From NCBI RefSeq assembly GCF_037300705.1, contig NZ_CP147776.1, positions 3,720,001 through 3,784,000 of the forward strand: DNA of 64,000 nt. Direction: 5' to 3'. Below are positions 18,796 to 28,500 of this stretch, piece after piece. How positions within the stretch are numbered: the first letter of the stretch is position 1; each line of letters starts with the position of its first letter. The position numbers and the translations under genes are program-made. The notes below the pieces were generated by a model. That model saw only the letters and a list, made by a program, of their open reading frames with translations. It was not told the origin of the DNA and did not search any database. Origin of the DNA: Massilia sp. W12 (GTDB lineage Bacteria; Pseudomonadota; Gammaproteobacteria; Burkholderiales; Burkholderiaceae_D).

Positions 18796-19611
18796 TTAAG
18801 CGAACACCGTGGCGCATTGCCGGCTCAAGACCAGCAAACGGCCCTGACTGTCCCAGCAGCTGGCGCCGATATGCGCATAACCGTCAGCCGCGCAATCGGC
18901 CTGCGCCTGGTATTGCAACCAATCGTGGGCCGGCAGCGCATCCAGCGCAGCGCAAAATTCCATGCTCCAGCTCAAGCTGGAGGCCGGGGCCGGGGTGCTC
19001 AGCATTTGCAACACCGAAGGCGGCCAGCTGTCGAGCAAGGCGATCAGGTCGGCCATGCGCATGTTTTGCTGCGCCACGCCGGCCGCTTCGCTCCAGCGCA
19101 TCCAGCCTTGAATCAAGTGCTGGCCACTGTTGCGGAAAGGGAAATCGCCTTGCTGCATGCGGAAATCGACCATGCGCGTAAAGTCCGGGGTAATCCCGGG
19201 CAGCCAGGGCAAGGCGCGCCCGTCTTGCGCCGCCCCGATTGCCGGCGCGGCGGCGGCCCCGATCGCCAGCATTGAATTGCGCGGCGCGCCGAAGCTGGCC
19301 AGCGCGGCGGCCATCACCTGGCCGTCTTGCAACACCCGGCAAGCCATCTGAGTGACAGACTTGCCGCGCCGCAAAATCTCGCTGTGAAATTGCGCGGCGC
19401 CAGGGGCCAGCGGCGCGGTGAAGGAAATATTCAAGGCGCGTAAAGGTAAGCTGCCCGCCGCACTGTCGGCGCGCTGCAGGCTGGCCTGCATATGCGCATA
19501 CAACAGGGCCACGCCCAAGCCGCCAAACGTGGCGCGCCCCTGGCCCCAGCCGGGCAAAATTTCTACCTGATCTGCGCTTTGCGCTTGCTGCAACATGGCG
19601 TCGAATGACAT
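18796..19611 (-). CDS. acyl-CoA thioesterase family protein (double hotdog, TesB-like)
   Basis: This 271-residue protein resembles thioesterase-family proteins with two hotdog domains: an N-terminal half with GQGRATFGGLGVALLYAHM and SFTAPLAPGAAQFHSEILRRGKSVTQM, and a C-terminal half ending in SWDSQGRLLVLSRQ. Such proteins hydrolyse acyl-CoA; the chain-length preference cannot be read. AGGAGA precedes the ATG. It starts 24 bases after the stop of the large unknown gene upstream, so the two are probably co-transcribed. Confidence 0.83.
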   Translation of the reverse strand: MSFDAMLQQAQSADQVEILPGWGQGRATFGGLGVALLYAHMQASLQRADSAAGSLPLRALNISFTAPLAPGAAQFHSEILRRGKSVTQMACRVLQDGQVMAAALASFGAPRNSMLAIGAAAAPAIGAAQDGRALPWLPGITPDFTRMVDFRMQQGDFPFRNSGQHLIQGWMRWSEAAGVAQQNMRMADLIALLDSWPPSVLQMLSTPAPASSLSWSMEFCAALDALPAHDWLQYQAQADCAADGYAHIGASCWDSQGRLLVLSRQCATVFA

Positions 19612-19635
19612 GGCTATCTCCTCGGTGATGGGGCG

Positions 19636-21546
19636 TCAAACGGATTTCAGCGCAGAGGCCGGCAGCGTGGGGCGCAGCTGATCCAGCTTGCTCCGCACTG
19701 CGCTGTGCAGGGTGGCGGAAAACTCAGGATAAAAATCAGCGTGCATGCCGCGCATTTCCACTTCGCTGACGCCGATTTCAAGGCGGAAGGCGTTGGCGGC
19801 GCAGCGCATGGCGTTGTCGGCTTGCTGCAGCCGCGCCACGCTGTCAATCGCTTGCAGCGGCGCGCCGTGTTGGGCGCGGTGCAGCGCCACGCGCGCTTGA
19901 TGCAGGGCCAGGATGTGTTCCAGCGGGGTGTCGGATTCCAGCGCCAGGGTGTGCAGGCGCGGGCCGTGCTCGAACAGACTGCTTTCGCGTAAATTGCTGG
20001 TCAGGATGAATTCATCGCCCAGCCAGCTCAAGATGCGCATCAGCTTGATGCCGTGCAAGCTCTCCAGCACCAGGGCTGCGCCGTCTTCCAGCATCCAGAG
20101 TTGTCCCTGTCCCTGCTCGCCAAGAGCGCGGTTGTTGTTGAGGTTTTCAAAGCGCTTGATCAGGCGCAGGCCGGCGGCTTCTAATTGCGGCGCCAATTCG
20201 GCGAACCAGTCTGATTCCGGCGCCGCAAATGCACCGGCGGCGACTTCGCGCAGGCTGATTTCCTCGCTCTGGATCAATTTGCATATGCTGTCGCTGATGG
20301 CTTCGCTCATTTCCTGCAAGGCTTGCACATCATGCGCTTGCGGCTGCTCCGGGCTGTCGGCCAGTTGGCTCAACATCTGCTGCGCCTGTTCGCCCATTTC
20401 AAAGATATTCTGGCCGCCGCCGCGCACGCCGTCCAAATCGCCACTGCCAAACATTTGCTGTAACTGGGACAACCCTTCAGCCATGTCGCGCTGCCGGCAG
20501 TGCAGGAAATGGGCGCGCCCGGCGCTGCAGGCTTGCGCCTCATGTTCGGCTTGTTGCGCCGCTTCCAGCCATTCGTCCTGCACGTCTTCATCATCGGATT
20601 GCGCTGCGCAGCTTTTGCAATATGCAGCCAATTGCTGTTGCAGGATGCAGGCTTGCGGGTAGTTTTCCAGCGCCATCTCAAGCGTGGCGCGCGTCCCCAG
20701 CGTTTCTTGATCAATTTCAACTTGCTGCAAAATGGCGCGCGCCTCAAACAGATTGGCGGCATGCCAGACAGCGCCGACGGCGTCGCAAAAATGGCCGGCG
20801 GGGATTTGCCCCTCTTCCCCGGTTTCGCCGCTTTGCGCCAAACGCGCTAACAGCAGGCCGTGGCGGCGCAATAATTCAGCATCCTGCAGATGCGCTGCGC
20901 GCGCTGACAGCAGCAGGCTGTAATGCAGCCAGGGCATCCAGACCGGCAAGTCGTGCCAGATATCCAGCAGACGCAGACAAAAGCCGTAATCGGCGGCGTG
21001 CTGTTGCATCAATTGCAAAAAAATTTGCCCGGCTTGCTGTTCCAATTCATGAATGCGCGCGTAATACAGGCGATCCTGTCCCGGGTCGGGGGCGTCTTCA
21101 TCGGTTTCATCGCCGCTGTTGGCGGCTTGCGTCTGCGCGCCCAGCCGTGACAGCAAGGCGCGGGTTTGCTCGGCGGCCTGGCGCGCGTCGCGCAGATCCG
21201 CTTCTTCCTGCGCATCGGCCAGATCCGCTTCCTGCGCCGCGCCGTCCTGCTCTTCTTCCATTTCGGCGATGTGGCTGGCCCAGCGCATTTGCAGGCGCGC
21301 ATGCTGCAACACATATTCGCGCTCCCCGCTTTGCAAAGCTGCCGCATCGGCCCAATCCTGCCAGGCGTCAACATAGCAATAGGCGGCTTCCAGCAATTGG
21401 CCGCGCAGGCTGTGCAACAAGGCTTGCTGCTGCGCGCCGCCGCCGGCTTGCAAGGCGGCTTGCAATTCGTCCAGTAAATCATCGAGATACGGATCTTCTT
21501 CCTGCAGCGCGGCGTGGACACGCTGTTGTAATTCTTCATGGTTCAT
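19636..21546 (-). CDS. large acidic helical protein of unknown function
   Basis: This is a 636-residue protein without signal peptide or membrane segment. It is strongly acidic, rich in Ala/Gln/Leu/Glu and apparently all-helical, with short amphipathic helices like TPR or HEAT-type repeats (for example LHSLRGQLLEAAYCYVDAWQDWA). A charged low-complexity stretch at about 100-160 is rich in Asp/Glu. The C-terminal third has a different, more mixed composition (ILSWLGDEFILTSNLRESS). AAGGAG precedes the ATG. I do not recognise the family. Linkage to the thioesterase downstream is the only context. Confidence 0.72.
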   Translation of the reverse strand: MNHEELQQRVHAALQEEDPYLDDLLDELQAALQAGGGAQQQALLHSLRGQLLEAAYCYVDAWQDWADAAALQSGEREYVLQHARLQMRWASHIAEMEEEQDGAAQEADLADAQEEADLRDARQAAEQTRALLSRLGAQTQAANSGDETDEDAPDPGQDRLYYARIHELEQQAGQIFLQLMQQHAADYGFCLRLLDIWHDLPVWMPWLHYSLLLSARAAHLQDAELLRRHGLLLARLAQSGETGEEGQIPAGHFCDAVGAVWHAANLFEARAILQQVEIDQETLGTRATLEMALENYPQACILQQQLAAYCKSCAAQSDDEDVQDEWLEAAQQAEHEAQACSAGRAHFLHCRQRDMAEGLSQLQQMFGSGDLDGVRGGGQNIFEMGEQAQQMLSQLADSPEQPQAHDVQALQEMSEAISDSICKLIQSEEISLREVAAGAFAAPESDWFAELAPQLEAAGLRLIKRFENLNNNRALGEQGQGQLWMLEDGAALVLESLHGIKLMRILSWLGDEFILTSNLRESSLFEHGPRLHTLALESDTPLEHILALHQARVALHRAQHGAPLQAIDSVARLQQADNAMRCAANAFRLEIGVSEVEMRGMHADFYPEFSATLHSAVRSKLDQLRPTLPASALKSV

Positions 21547-21650
21547 GTTCTGCTCCTTGGCGGTCGGACTGGACGCTGTCGGTATTTACCTGCATCATGC
21601 CGCATCATAGCAGCCGGCTGCCGCCGCCACCCACCTGATGGAAGATTTTC

Positions 21651-21944
21651 ATGAGTCAAGATTCTGCTTGCAAACAAACGCCTGGCCGGTTCACGCCGGA
21701 GGTGCATTTTGGTAAATGTGAGGGGCGCGCGGTGTGCGTTGCGGTGTGCCCGGAGCAGGTGTTTGAAATCCGCCGGATTGCGCCGGAAGATTTGGCGCAG
21801 CTCAATTTTTTGCAACGTCTGAAACAAAAAATTCATGGCGGACAAGTGGCGTATGCGGTGCGCGCCGAGGCCTGCGCGGCCTGTGGCAAGTGTGTCACGG
21901 CCTGTCCGGAAAATGCGATTACTTTGCGCCGCGCCGCGCCCTGA
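21651..21944 (+). CDS. dicluster ferredoxin (probable 7Fe or 8Fe type)
   Basis: This is a 97-residue soluble protein. The second cluster motif is complete: Cys75-x2-Cys78-x2-Cys81-x3-Cys85-Pro. The first motif has Cys23, Cys29 and Cys33-Pro but Arg26 where the second Cys of a [4Fe-4S] motif normally lies, so the first cluster may be [3Fe-4S]. An insert of about 40 residues separates the motifs. It is divergent from the large unknown gene and convergent with the GFA gene. The electron partner is not evident. Confidence 0.88.
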   Translation: MSQDSACKQTPGRFTPEVHFGKCEGRAVCVAVCPEQVFEIRRIAPEDLAQLNFLQRLKQKIHGGQVAYAVRAEACAACGKCVTACPENAITLRRAAP

Positions 21945-22379
21945 TCAGGACTCGCGTTCGATTTCCGGCGGCAGCCCGACCCAGGCATGTTTGCGCTCTT
22001 CATAGACTGACACGCGGGGCGGGGGAAAGTCGGGGTCGGCAAACGCGCCGACCGGTATCGCGATGACTTCCGGCTGTTCTTCGCAGATATAAAACAGCGT
22101 GGCGCTGCACAGCGGGCAAAAATGAAAATCAATCGCGCTGCCGCTGTCGCCAATCCGGCGCCAGCTGCGCCATGCGCCCTGGATGCTGACATCGCTGCGC
22201 GCAAAACGCGCCTGCATGCCGAATACGCTGCCGGTTCTGCGCTGGCAGGCTAAGCAATGACAGATGGAAATGCGCAAGGCTTCGCCCTGCACGCTGGCTT
22301 GCAAACTGCCGCAGCTGCAGGCGGCCTGACGCACAATGCGCGGCGCGTCAGGGGGCGGCAGGGCTTTGGCGAATGACAT
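21945..22379 (-). CDS. GFA family zinc-binding protein
   Basis: This 144-residue protein has the GFA (glutathione-dependent formaldehyde-activating enzyme-like) Cys pattern: ACSCGSLQ near residue 20, ICHCLACQRRTGS near 40 and FCPLCSATL near 90, which bind two zinc ions in family structures. Most members have no proven substrate. The frame is open to 22499, but the ATG at 22377-22379 fits family length and leaves one base between it and the stop of the upstream acetyltransferase gene, indicating tight coupling. Confidence 0.86.
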   Translation of the reverse strand: MSFAKALPPPDAPRIVRQAACSCGSLQASVQGEALRISICHCLACQRRTGSVFGMQARFARSDVSIQGAWRSWRRIGDSGSAIDFHFCPLCSATLFYICEEQPEVIAIPVGAFADPDFPPPRVSVYEERKHAWVGLPPEIERES

Positions 22380-22380
22380 C

Positions 22381-23010
22381 TCAGGCGGCTTGCAGGAAGC
22401 GTTGTTCAGCCCCGCGCCAGAGGGCTTGCAAAGGCGGACTGAGTTCGATCCCGATGGCGCTGTTTTGTACTGCGGCGCAGGCCGGCAGCAACACATCATC
22501 CAGCGCGCCGATACAGAGTTTGACTTCGACTTGATTACGCATCCGGGTCACCACGCCGCTGTCTTCAAAGCCGGCGGCAAGCGCCATTTTCAGACTGCCG
22601 CCGCTGTTTTCGGCGACAAACCAGCGGCGTCCGGCTTGATGCGCCTGCAACAGTGTGAGCGCAGTGAGCAACAGTGTGCAGCCTTGACGCCGGCATTCCG
22701 GCGCCACATACAGGGCCAGACCTTCAGCGATTTCATCGCGCCCGGCTTGCGGCATAACGCGCAGCGGAAAGCCGGTGGCGCTTTCAAATTTAAAACGGCC
22801 ATGCGGAGCCTGCGGCAGATTCAGGGCCGCCATGCCGCACAGTTCGCCTTGTTGTTCCAATAACAAGAAACGCATGCCGGCCCATACTTCCGGCCCCGGC
22901 AAACCACTGCCGCCGCGCTCTTCAAAACTGCGTTGCCACAAGGCGCGCACTGCGCCGCGCTGGCTTAAATCCGGTGCTTCCTGGCTGATTCGCCATTGTT
23001 GTTTTAACAT
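22381..23010 (-). CDS. GNAT family N-acetyltransferase
   Basis: This 209-residue protein has a GNAT-type core: strands with FLLLEQQGELCGMAALNLP, then EGLALYVAPECRRQGCTLLLTAL, where RRQGCT is the acetyl-CoA-binding loop, and WFVAENSGGSLKMALAAGFED. AGGAGT lies 5 bases before the ATG at 23008-23010, which I prefer to the in-frame upstream start at 23076. It forms a tight pair with the GFA gene (one-base gap). The substrate is unknown. Confidence 0.8.
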   Translation of the reverse strand: MLKQQWRISQEAPDLSQRGAVRALWQRSFEERGGSGLPGPEVWAGMRFLLLEQQGELCGMAALNLPQAPHGRFKFESATGFPLRVMPQAGRDEIAEGLALYVAPECRRQGCTLLLTALTLLQAHQAGRRWFVAENSGGSLKMALAAGFEDSGVVTRMRNQVEVKLCIGALDDVLLPACAAVQNSAIGIELSPPLQALWRGAEQRFLQAA

Positions 23011-23498
23011 GCTTACTCCTGTCGGCGCGACATCAGATGCAAGCTCAAAACGGTGATTGGACAGGCGGGACTGCACAGATTAGCGGCGTCCAGACATGAC
23101 GGCGCGATGATCAGCCGCATGCTATGAATGCCTGATGGCTGCCAGGCGGATCAATAGCGTCAGGGAGTCGGCAAACATGCCATCGCGCCGGCGGCGCACT
23201 CATCAGATCTGTGAAGCGCAATCTGCGGAAATCTGAAACAAAATCAGCACCCTTATTTAACCACAAAGCGGTCAATTGCCGTTTTTAGCTTTAATGCGCA
23301 AAGCAGGCAGCTTGCCGCGCGTTCGCGCCAGCCACAACTGACAGACCTGACAGGTAGTTCACTTTCGCGCTTGATGCATATTGCGCATTCTCTGCGCGAT
23401 ATACAAAAAACCGTGGCGCCGGCGCAACTTTCTCCTACACTATCGAGGCATTCTTGTTTGGGTTTATTCCTGCCACATTCTCACTTCAGGAGTCCGCC
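23011..23498. other. 488-base intergenic region
   Basis: This region separates the divergent GNAT gene (minus) and the unknown protein gene (plus). It must hold the promoters for both. I find no convincing ORF, RNA gene or repeat. The central part around 23230-23300 is AT-richer than its surroundings. Confidence 0.5.
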
Positions 23499-24092
23499 AT
23501 GCCAGTCCAAAACTTCATCGCCGCTTTACGCAACCGCACCATCCAGGGAATGGGCGCCCGCCCGGGAAATCTTGCCAGCATGCAAAATTCAGAATTGTCC
23601 GGCACCTGTTTTGTGACGTATTACTATTACTATGTGACGGTGAGCGCATCCGCCACCAACCGTTTAGCCTGCGCCATCAGCGACCAGGGCGAGGCTAACG
23701 GCGTGTATCTGCAGTACAAAGACTATGCCAGCACGATTGCCAAAATCAGCGGTTTGCAGCCGGTGATGGTGAGCGGCGGCTTCAGCGGCTGCCGCTACAA
23801 AATTTTCAGCCACAATGGTCAGTATTACTGCGCCCATATTTCGCGTCCCAGCGATGGCGCCAACACCGAAGGCGCACGCGAAGCCTGTGTCAATCTGATG
23901 GATAACTATGCGACGCAAAAAGGCTGGACTGAGTTGCAAAGCATCGGCACTACCGGCTATATCGGGCAAAACGGTTGCGCCGAAGTGGTGGTGGTGAGTC
24001 AATTGTTTGATGACCGCATCGATACCCTGGTGCTGCAGGTCGATAATCGCGGCATGATCGTCGGCGACGCCCTGACCAGCACCGCGCTGTAA
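23499..24092 (+). CDS. protein of unknown function
   Basis: This 197-residue protein has no signal peptide or membrane helix. Visible features are a Tyr-rich strand (CFVTYYYYYVTVSASATN, about residues 36-53), several Cys (about 36, 59, 94, 109, 124, 155) and a C-terminal part (DDRIDTLVLQVDNRGMIVGDAL) suggesting an alpha/beta fold. The ATG at 23499 has AGGAG at 23488-23492; an in-frame start at 23454 lacks such a site. The family is not recognised. A secreted-effector or colony-associated role would be speculation. Confidence 0.65.
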   Translation: MPVQNFIAALRNRTIQGMGARPGNLASMQNSELSGTCFVTYYYYYVTVSASATNRLACAISDQGEANGVYLQYKDYASTIAKISGLQPVMVSGGFSGCRYKIFSHNGQYYCAHISRPSDGANTEGAREACVNLMDNYATQKGWTELQSIGTTGYIGQNGCAEVVVVSQLFDDRIDTLVLQVDNRGMIVGDALTSTAL

Positions 24093-24123
24093 GCCGGCGG
24101 CGCGGTGTTTGCTGTCTGCCGTC

Positions 24124-24873
24124 TCACATGCCGCGCCGCACGCCGGAGCCGACTTGCAAGTCGGCAAACCAATTGATGAAGCGCATCACGTCTTCACCCT
24201 GATAAATCGCGCCGTGCTGCGGGCACAGCATATCAATCTGCATTTGCGCGGCGCGCTCGCACCAATCCAGCTTGGCTTCGTTCGATCCCATCCAGCGCCG
24301 ATGAAATCCTGCCGCATGGCGGATGTGCAAATCAAAATCATCGACAAATAATGCCTGCTGATCATGCGGCAGCAGCGCGGCCCCGATATCGCCGGAAAAC
24401 AGGATACGCGCTTTGGGGTCGTATAAATTGAAATTGCCGGATGAGTGTAAATAATGCGCCGGCACAGCTTGCAGCGCCAAGCTGCCCAAATGCAGGGTAT
24501 CGCCCTGATCCGGCAGGCAGATGAAGGTGTCTTTGCGGCCGCCGAAGTGGGGTACGAATGAAGACCACAACCAGCTTAAATAACATTTCAGTTCGGGATT
24601 GAAATCCAGCCACAGCGCCAGCGAGGAAATCACATCCGGATCTTGATGTGAGGCGAAAATGGCGCGGATGTTGCGCGCATCATAGCTGCGGCTGATGGCG
24701 GCAAACACTTCCGGAAAAATTTCCATGCCGCCGGGGTCGGTCAGCAAGGCCTGTTCGCCATATTGAATCAGGTATTCATTGGTGTCGATCAGATGGTCCG
24801 GCTTGTCCGGGTCGCGCGTAACGGCGGCCCATTGATGTGCGCCGCTGCGGTAGATGACTTCACATTTTTTCAT
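24124..24873 (-). CDS. flavodiiron-like MBL-fold protein, probable di-iron oxygen-sensing (ODP) protein
   Basis: This 249-residue protein has a metallo-beta-lactamase fold with the di-iron ligand set of flavodiiron proteins: His76-x-Asp78-x-Asp80, His143, Asp162 and His220 in CPQHG. The flavodoxin domain of true flavodiiron enzymes is absent. This matches the ODP (oxygen-binding di-iron protein) group; in Treponema denticola such a protein senses oxygen or iron for a chemoreceptor. The start overlaps by 14 bases the end of a gene encoding an MCP-tip-like protein, so the two are almost certainly co-expressed. ATG 24871-24873 is chosen by family N-terminus. Confidence 0.82.
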   Translation of the reverse strand: MKKCEVIYRSGAHQWAAVTRDPDKPDHLIDTNEYLIQYGEQALLTDPGGMEIFPEVFAAISRSYDARNIRAIFASHQDPDVISSLALWLDFNPELKCYLSWLWSSFVPHFGGRKDTFICLPDQGDTLHLGSLALQAVPAHYLHSSGNFNLYDPKARILFSGDIGAALLPHDQQALFVDDFDLHIRHAAGFHRRWMGSNEAKLDWCERAAQMQIDMLCPQHGAIYQGEDVMRFINWFADLQVGSGVRRGM

Positions 24874-25450
24874 ATTGAAAAATCCGTTTAAGAGCATCCA
24901 AACTATCAATTGCGCCTTGCATTGCGCGATCAATTTGCATAGCGATATTGTGCATTTCGCTACGTGCGCCGGCGCCAAGATTAGCTTCAATCTTGCCATT
25001 GTGGGCCAGCATGGCGCCGGAACGGCACAAGGCAAGACAACGCGCTAATTGGTATTGCAAACTGCTTTGATAATCTTTTTCATCGACCCCGTGCCGGCCT
25101 TGTTGCTCCAGCAATTGCCCGAGCACGGTTTTGAGCCAAATGTCGCGTCCCTCGTCCTGTTCGACTTTACTCAAGAGATTGATGCGGCGTTTGAGTTTGA
25201 GGCTGGCGGCCTGGCGCTGCACTGATTGAAACACCAGGCTTTGCAACTCCAGCAAAATATCCTGCACCCGCACGCTGAAACTGCGCAACTCTTCCGCCAC
25301 CACGCGAAAGCCGGCGGATTCGCGTCCGATGCGCTTGGACACCAGCAAGGCGTTGAGCGCGACCAGATTCAAATCACGCGCCCGCTCAGACACCATTTGC
25401 ATAGCTTCATTGATGGCGACCGCATGTTGCAAAGGATGATGCGCTGGCAT
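24860..25450 (-). CDS. soluble protein with degenerate chemoreceptor (MCP) signalling tip
   Basis: This 196-residue protein has no membrane segment or HAMP domain. Residues about 26-58 (DLNLVALNALLVSKRIG...AGFRVVAEELRSF) align with the hairpin tip of methyl-accepting chemotaxis proteins (QTNILALNAAVEAARAGE..GRGFAVVAxEVR). Key tip residues are altered: the invariant Glu of 'VEAAR' is Val37 and the Arg of 'GRGF' is Ala46. Coiled-coil-like helices flank the tip, and a helical C-terminal half has Cys138 and Cys142. It overlaps the ODP gene by 14 bases. It probably relays the ODP state, but whether it binds CheA/CheW is uncertain. Confidence 0.75.
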   Translation of the reverse strand: MPAHHPLQHAVAINEAMQMVSERARDLNLVALNALLVSKRIGRESAGFRVVAEELRSFSVRVQDILLELQSLVFQSVQRQAASLKLKRRINLLSKVEQDEGRDIWLKTVLGQLLEQQGRHGVDEKDYQSSLQYQLARCLALCRSGAMLAHNGKIEANLGAGARSEMHNIAMQIDRAMQGAIDSLDALKRIFQYEKM

Positions 25451-25553
25451 AGTGACTCCCGGATTGTCTGGGCTGTTTCACATTGTAGGCCGCGCCGGCG
25501 CCGCCGCGCCATATGCCGGAAGGATGAGGCCGGGGCTTAATTTCCTCCCCCTT

Positions 25554-28500
25554 TCAGCCTCCCCCCTGTGGAATGCAAATCACCACTTCGCAGCCTTCGC
25601 CCGGCGTGCTGTGGGCCTGGATGCTGCCTTTCAGGCCGCGTGTGACATGGTTGTAGGCGACATGCAGGCCGAGGCCGATATGACCGCCGTTGCCGCTCTT
25701 GGTGGTGAAAAACGGCTCGAATAAATGCGGCATATGCTGGGAAGCAATGCCGCAGCCGTTATCGACAATATGCAATTCGAGTTGCCGGCTTTCGTTTTGC
25801 CAGGCGTGCAAGGTCAGGCGATTGGCCGGCCCCCGGCTGGCGTAAGGCGGATCGGCGAAAGCGTGGTCGGCCACATTCGCCAGCACCCGGGTCAAGGCTT
25901 CGGTCAATTCCTCCTGAATGAATTCGGCTTGCAGGCCGGCTTCAACTTCCAGCGTGATGCTGCAGCCGCGCGCTTGCAAAGCGACGCAGGCCAAGGCCAG
26001 CAATTCTTGCAGATATTGTGCGACATCCACTTTTTCGCTATGGCTGGAGCCGGCTTCATGCACGGCAATCGCCATGAAGGTGTTGACCAATTCGGCCACC
26101 CGTTTGCCGGCGCGCAAAGCAATGCCGGCGTACTCCTCGCCTTCGGCTGATTGCTCTTCCAATTGCTGCTTGCTGATGCGTCCCTGCTGCAAGTCAGTGC
26201 GCAAACTTTGCCAGGCGTGCAGCGCGCCGGAAATCCCGGTCAGAGTGGTGCCCAGCGGCGTATTGATTTCGTGCGCAATGCCGGCCACCAGGCCGCCCAG
26301 CGAAGCCATTTTCTCCTGTTGCACCAACTGTCCCTGCGCCTGGCGCAAGGCTTTCAAGAACATGGCGTTGGCCAGCGCGATGGCGCCATACGCGGACAGG
26401 GTGCGGAAAATCAATTGTTCCCGTTCGCCATATGCTTCGGCGCGCGCGGATTGCACCGACATCACGCCCAGCACGCGTTCATCCACCATCAGCGGGGCGA
26501 ATAAAGCGCTGTGCATCAGGCGTGTGCCATTCACATGGCCGGGAATCGCGCTGTCTGGCGTGGTGCGCATATACATTTCGCGTTTTTCGCGCGCCACGCG
26601 GGCGATATTCGATTCGGCTGACTGCAGCGCGATGCTGCTCATCGGCAGAGTTTTGCCATCTTCCTGGCCAAACACCAGCTCCAGCACGGCGGCTTGCTGA
26701 TTTAAACGGTAGATCGCAAAACAGGGCGCATCCATCATTTGCGCGACATGCATAAACAGCGCCTGGAACACATTGCTGTCTTCCAGATTGGCGGTGATTT
26801 CGCGCCCGATATCGCCCAATTGACGCAGCGTTTCTACCGATAAGGCCAGATGCGCATTGGCTTGATTCAAGGCTTGATTGGCGCCGTGCAATTCCTGATT
26901 CGCATTTTGCAATTGCTGCTGACGCGCTTGTAATTGCATGGTGCGCTCGGCCACCTGGGCTTGCAATTCCTGCTGGCGGCGGCGCAGGATGGCGGTGCGG
27001 CCATGCACCAGCGCCACCATGGCTGCCGCCCCGCCCAGCAGCAAGAGCAGATAAAACCACCAGCTCTGATGCCAGTCCGGCAACACCCGGACCGGCAAAG
27101 TCTGCGTCCATTCCTGCCATTCTTCGACATTGCCGTTTAAAGCCACGCCGCTGCGCAAGCGCAGCTGATACACACCGGGGGACAGATTGGTGTAACTGGC
27201 CTGACGCACCTTGCTGTCTGCTTCGACCCAGTTGCTGTCATAGCCTTCCAGCCGGTAGGCGTAGTTGCGCCGCTCAGGGGCGACAAAATCGAGCGCGGCG
27301 AATTCCAGCGCCAGACTGTTGCCCTGCGGCTGCAAGACCAGGGTTTGCGGCTGCCCCAGATTCAAATGGCTGGAACGCTCTGGTTTGCCACCAAGGCGCA
27401 AACCCGTCACCGCCAGCGGCGTCGGCGCGGTTCCGGTTTTGGGCAGCAAGGCAGGCCGCACCACGGTCAAGCCGCCCTGCCCGCCGAACAGCAACTCTCC
27501 GTGCGGGCCGGCGATGCCGGAATCATTCCAATAGCCTGGGATGTGCACCCCGTCGGCGCGCCGCCAGGGACGGGCGCGCATCTGTTGCGGGTTGATTTGC
27601 AAGAGGCCATTGATGGTGCTGGCCCAGATATCGCCATGGCTGTCTTCCAGTAATTTGGCGATCATCATTTCACGCATGCCGGGATATTGCGTGAGGCGGA
27701 TAAACTGGCGGCTCTTTTCCGGCGCTTCCAATACATGAATCCCGCCGCCCAGCGTCGCCACCCACAAGCGCCCGCGCCGGTCAAACAGCAAGCTGGCCAC
27801 GGTGCCGGCGGCCAAAGCTTGCGGATTGCTGATCTCGGGCGGATATTCCTGCACGCTCTCATCCGAGGGACGGTAACGCACCACACCGTTATTCCGCGTG
27901 CCGAGCCAGATATCGCCCTGGCGGCTGAATTCCATGGCGTTGATGACGAAATTTTTAAGGCCGGCGATGCTGCGCAAGGTGCGCGTCTGTAAATCAAAAT
28001 ATTGCAGGCCGGCGTCTGTGCCCAGCCACAAACCGCCCTCGCCTGCCAGAATGGCGCGGACTTGCAATTGCATGCCGGCGTTCAGGGGGACCGCTTGAAT
28101 TTTGCGCTTGGCGTAATCGAAATGGAACAAGCCCAGATTCGAGCCTATCCAGCATTCCTGATTGCGCATCGGGCTGAAGGTGAAGATGCCGGAGAGCGGG
28201 ATTTTTTCGCCGCGTTCATTGAGTCCTTCGCGTATCCATTCAATCGTGTTTTTCACCGGGTCGAGCAGATTCAAGCCGTTTTTTTGCAAGCTCAAGAGCA
28301 CCACGCCATCTTGCGCCATCCCCACCGCAGAGACATCCGGGCCATTGATCTGCTGATTGCGCATGGTCGGCGTTTGCGCTCCGAACAGGGTCAAAAATGC
28401 CTCTTGTTGCGGCAACTGCCGGCTGACGCCGCGAAAACCGCCAACCCACATCTGGCCCTGGCGGTCTTTCCACATCGACAGCACGGCATCGCTGGCCAGA

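Noticed and set aside
23371-23698. Short plus-strand frames overlapping the start of the unknown gene at 23499.
   Set aside because: They overlap the better-supported gene, which has AGGAG before its ATG.
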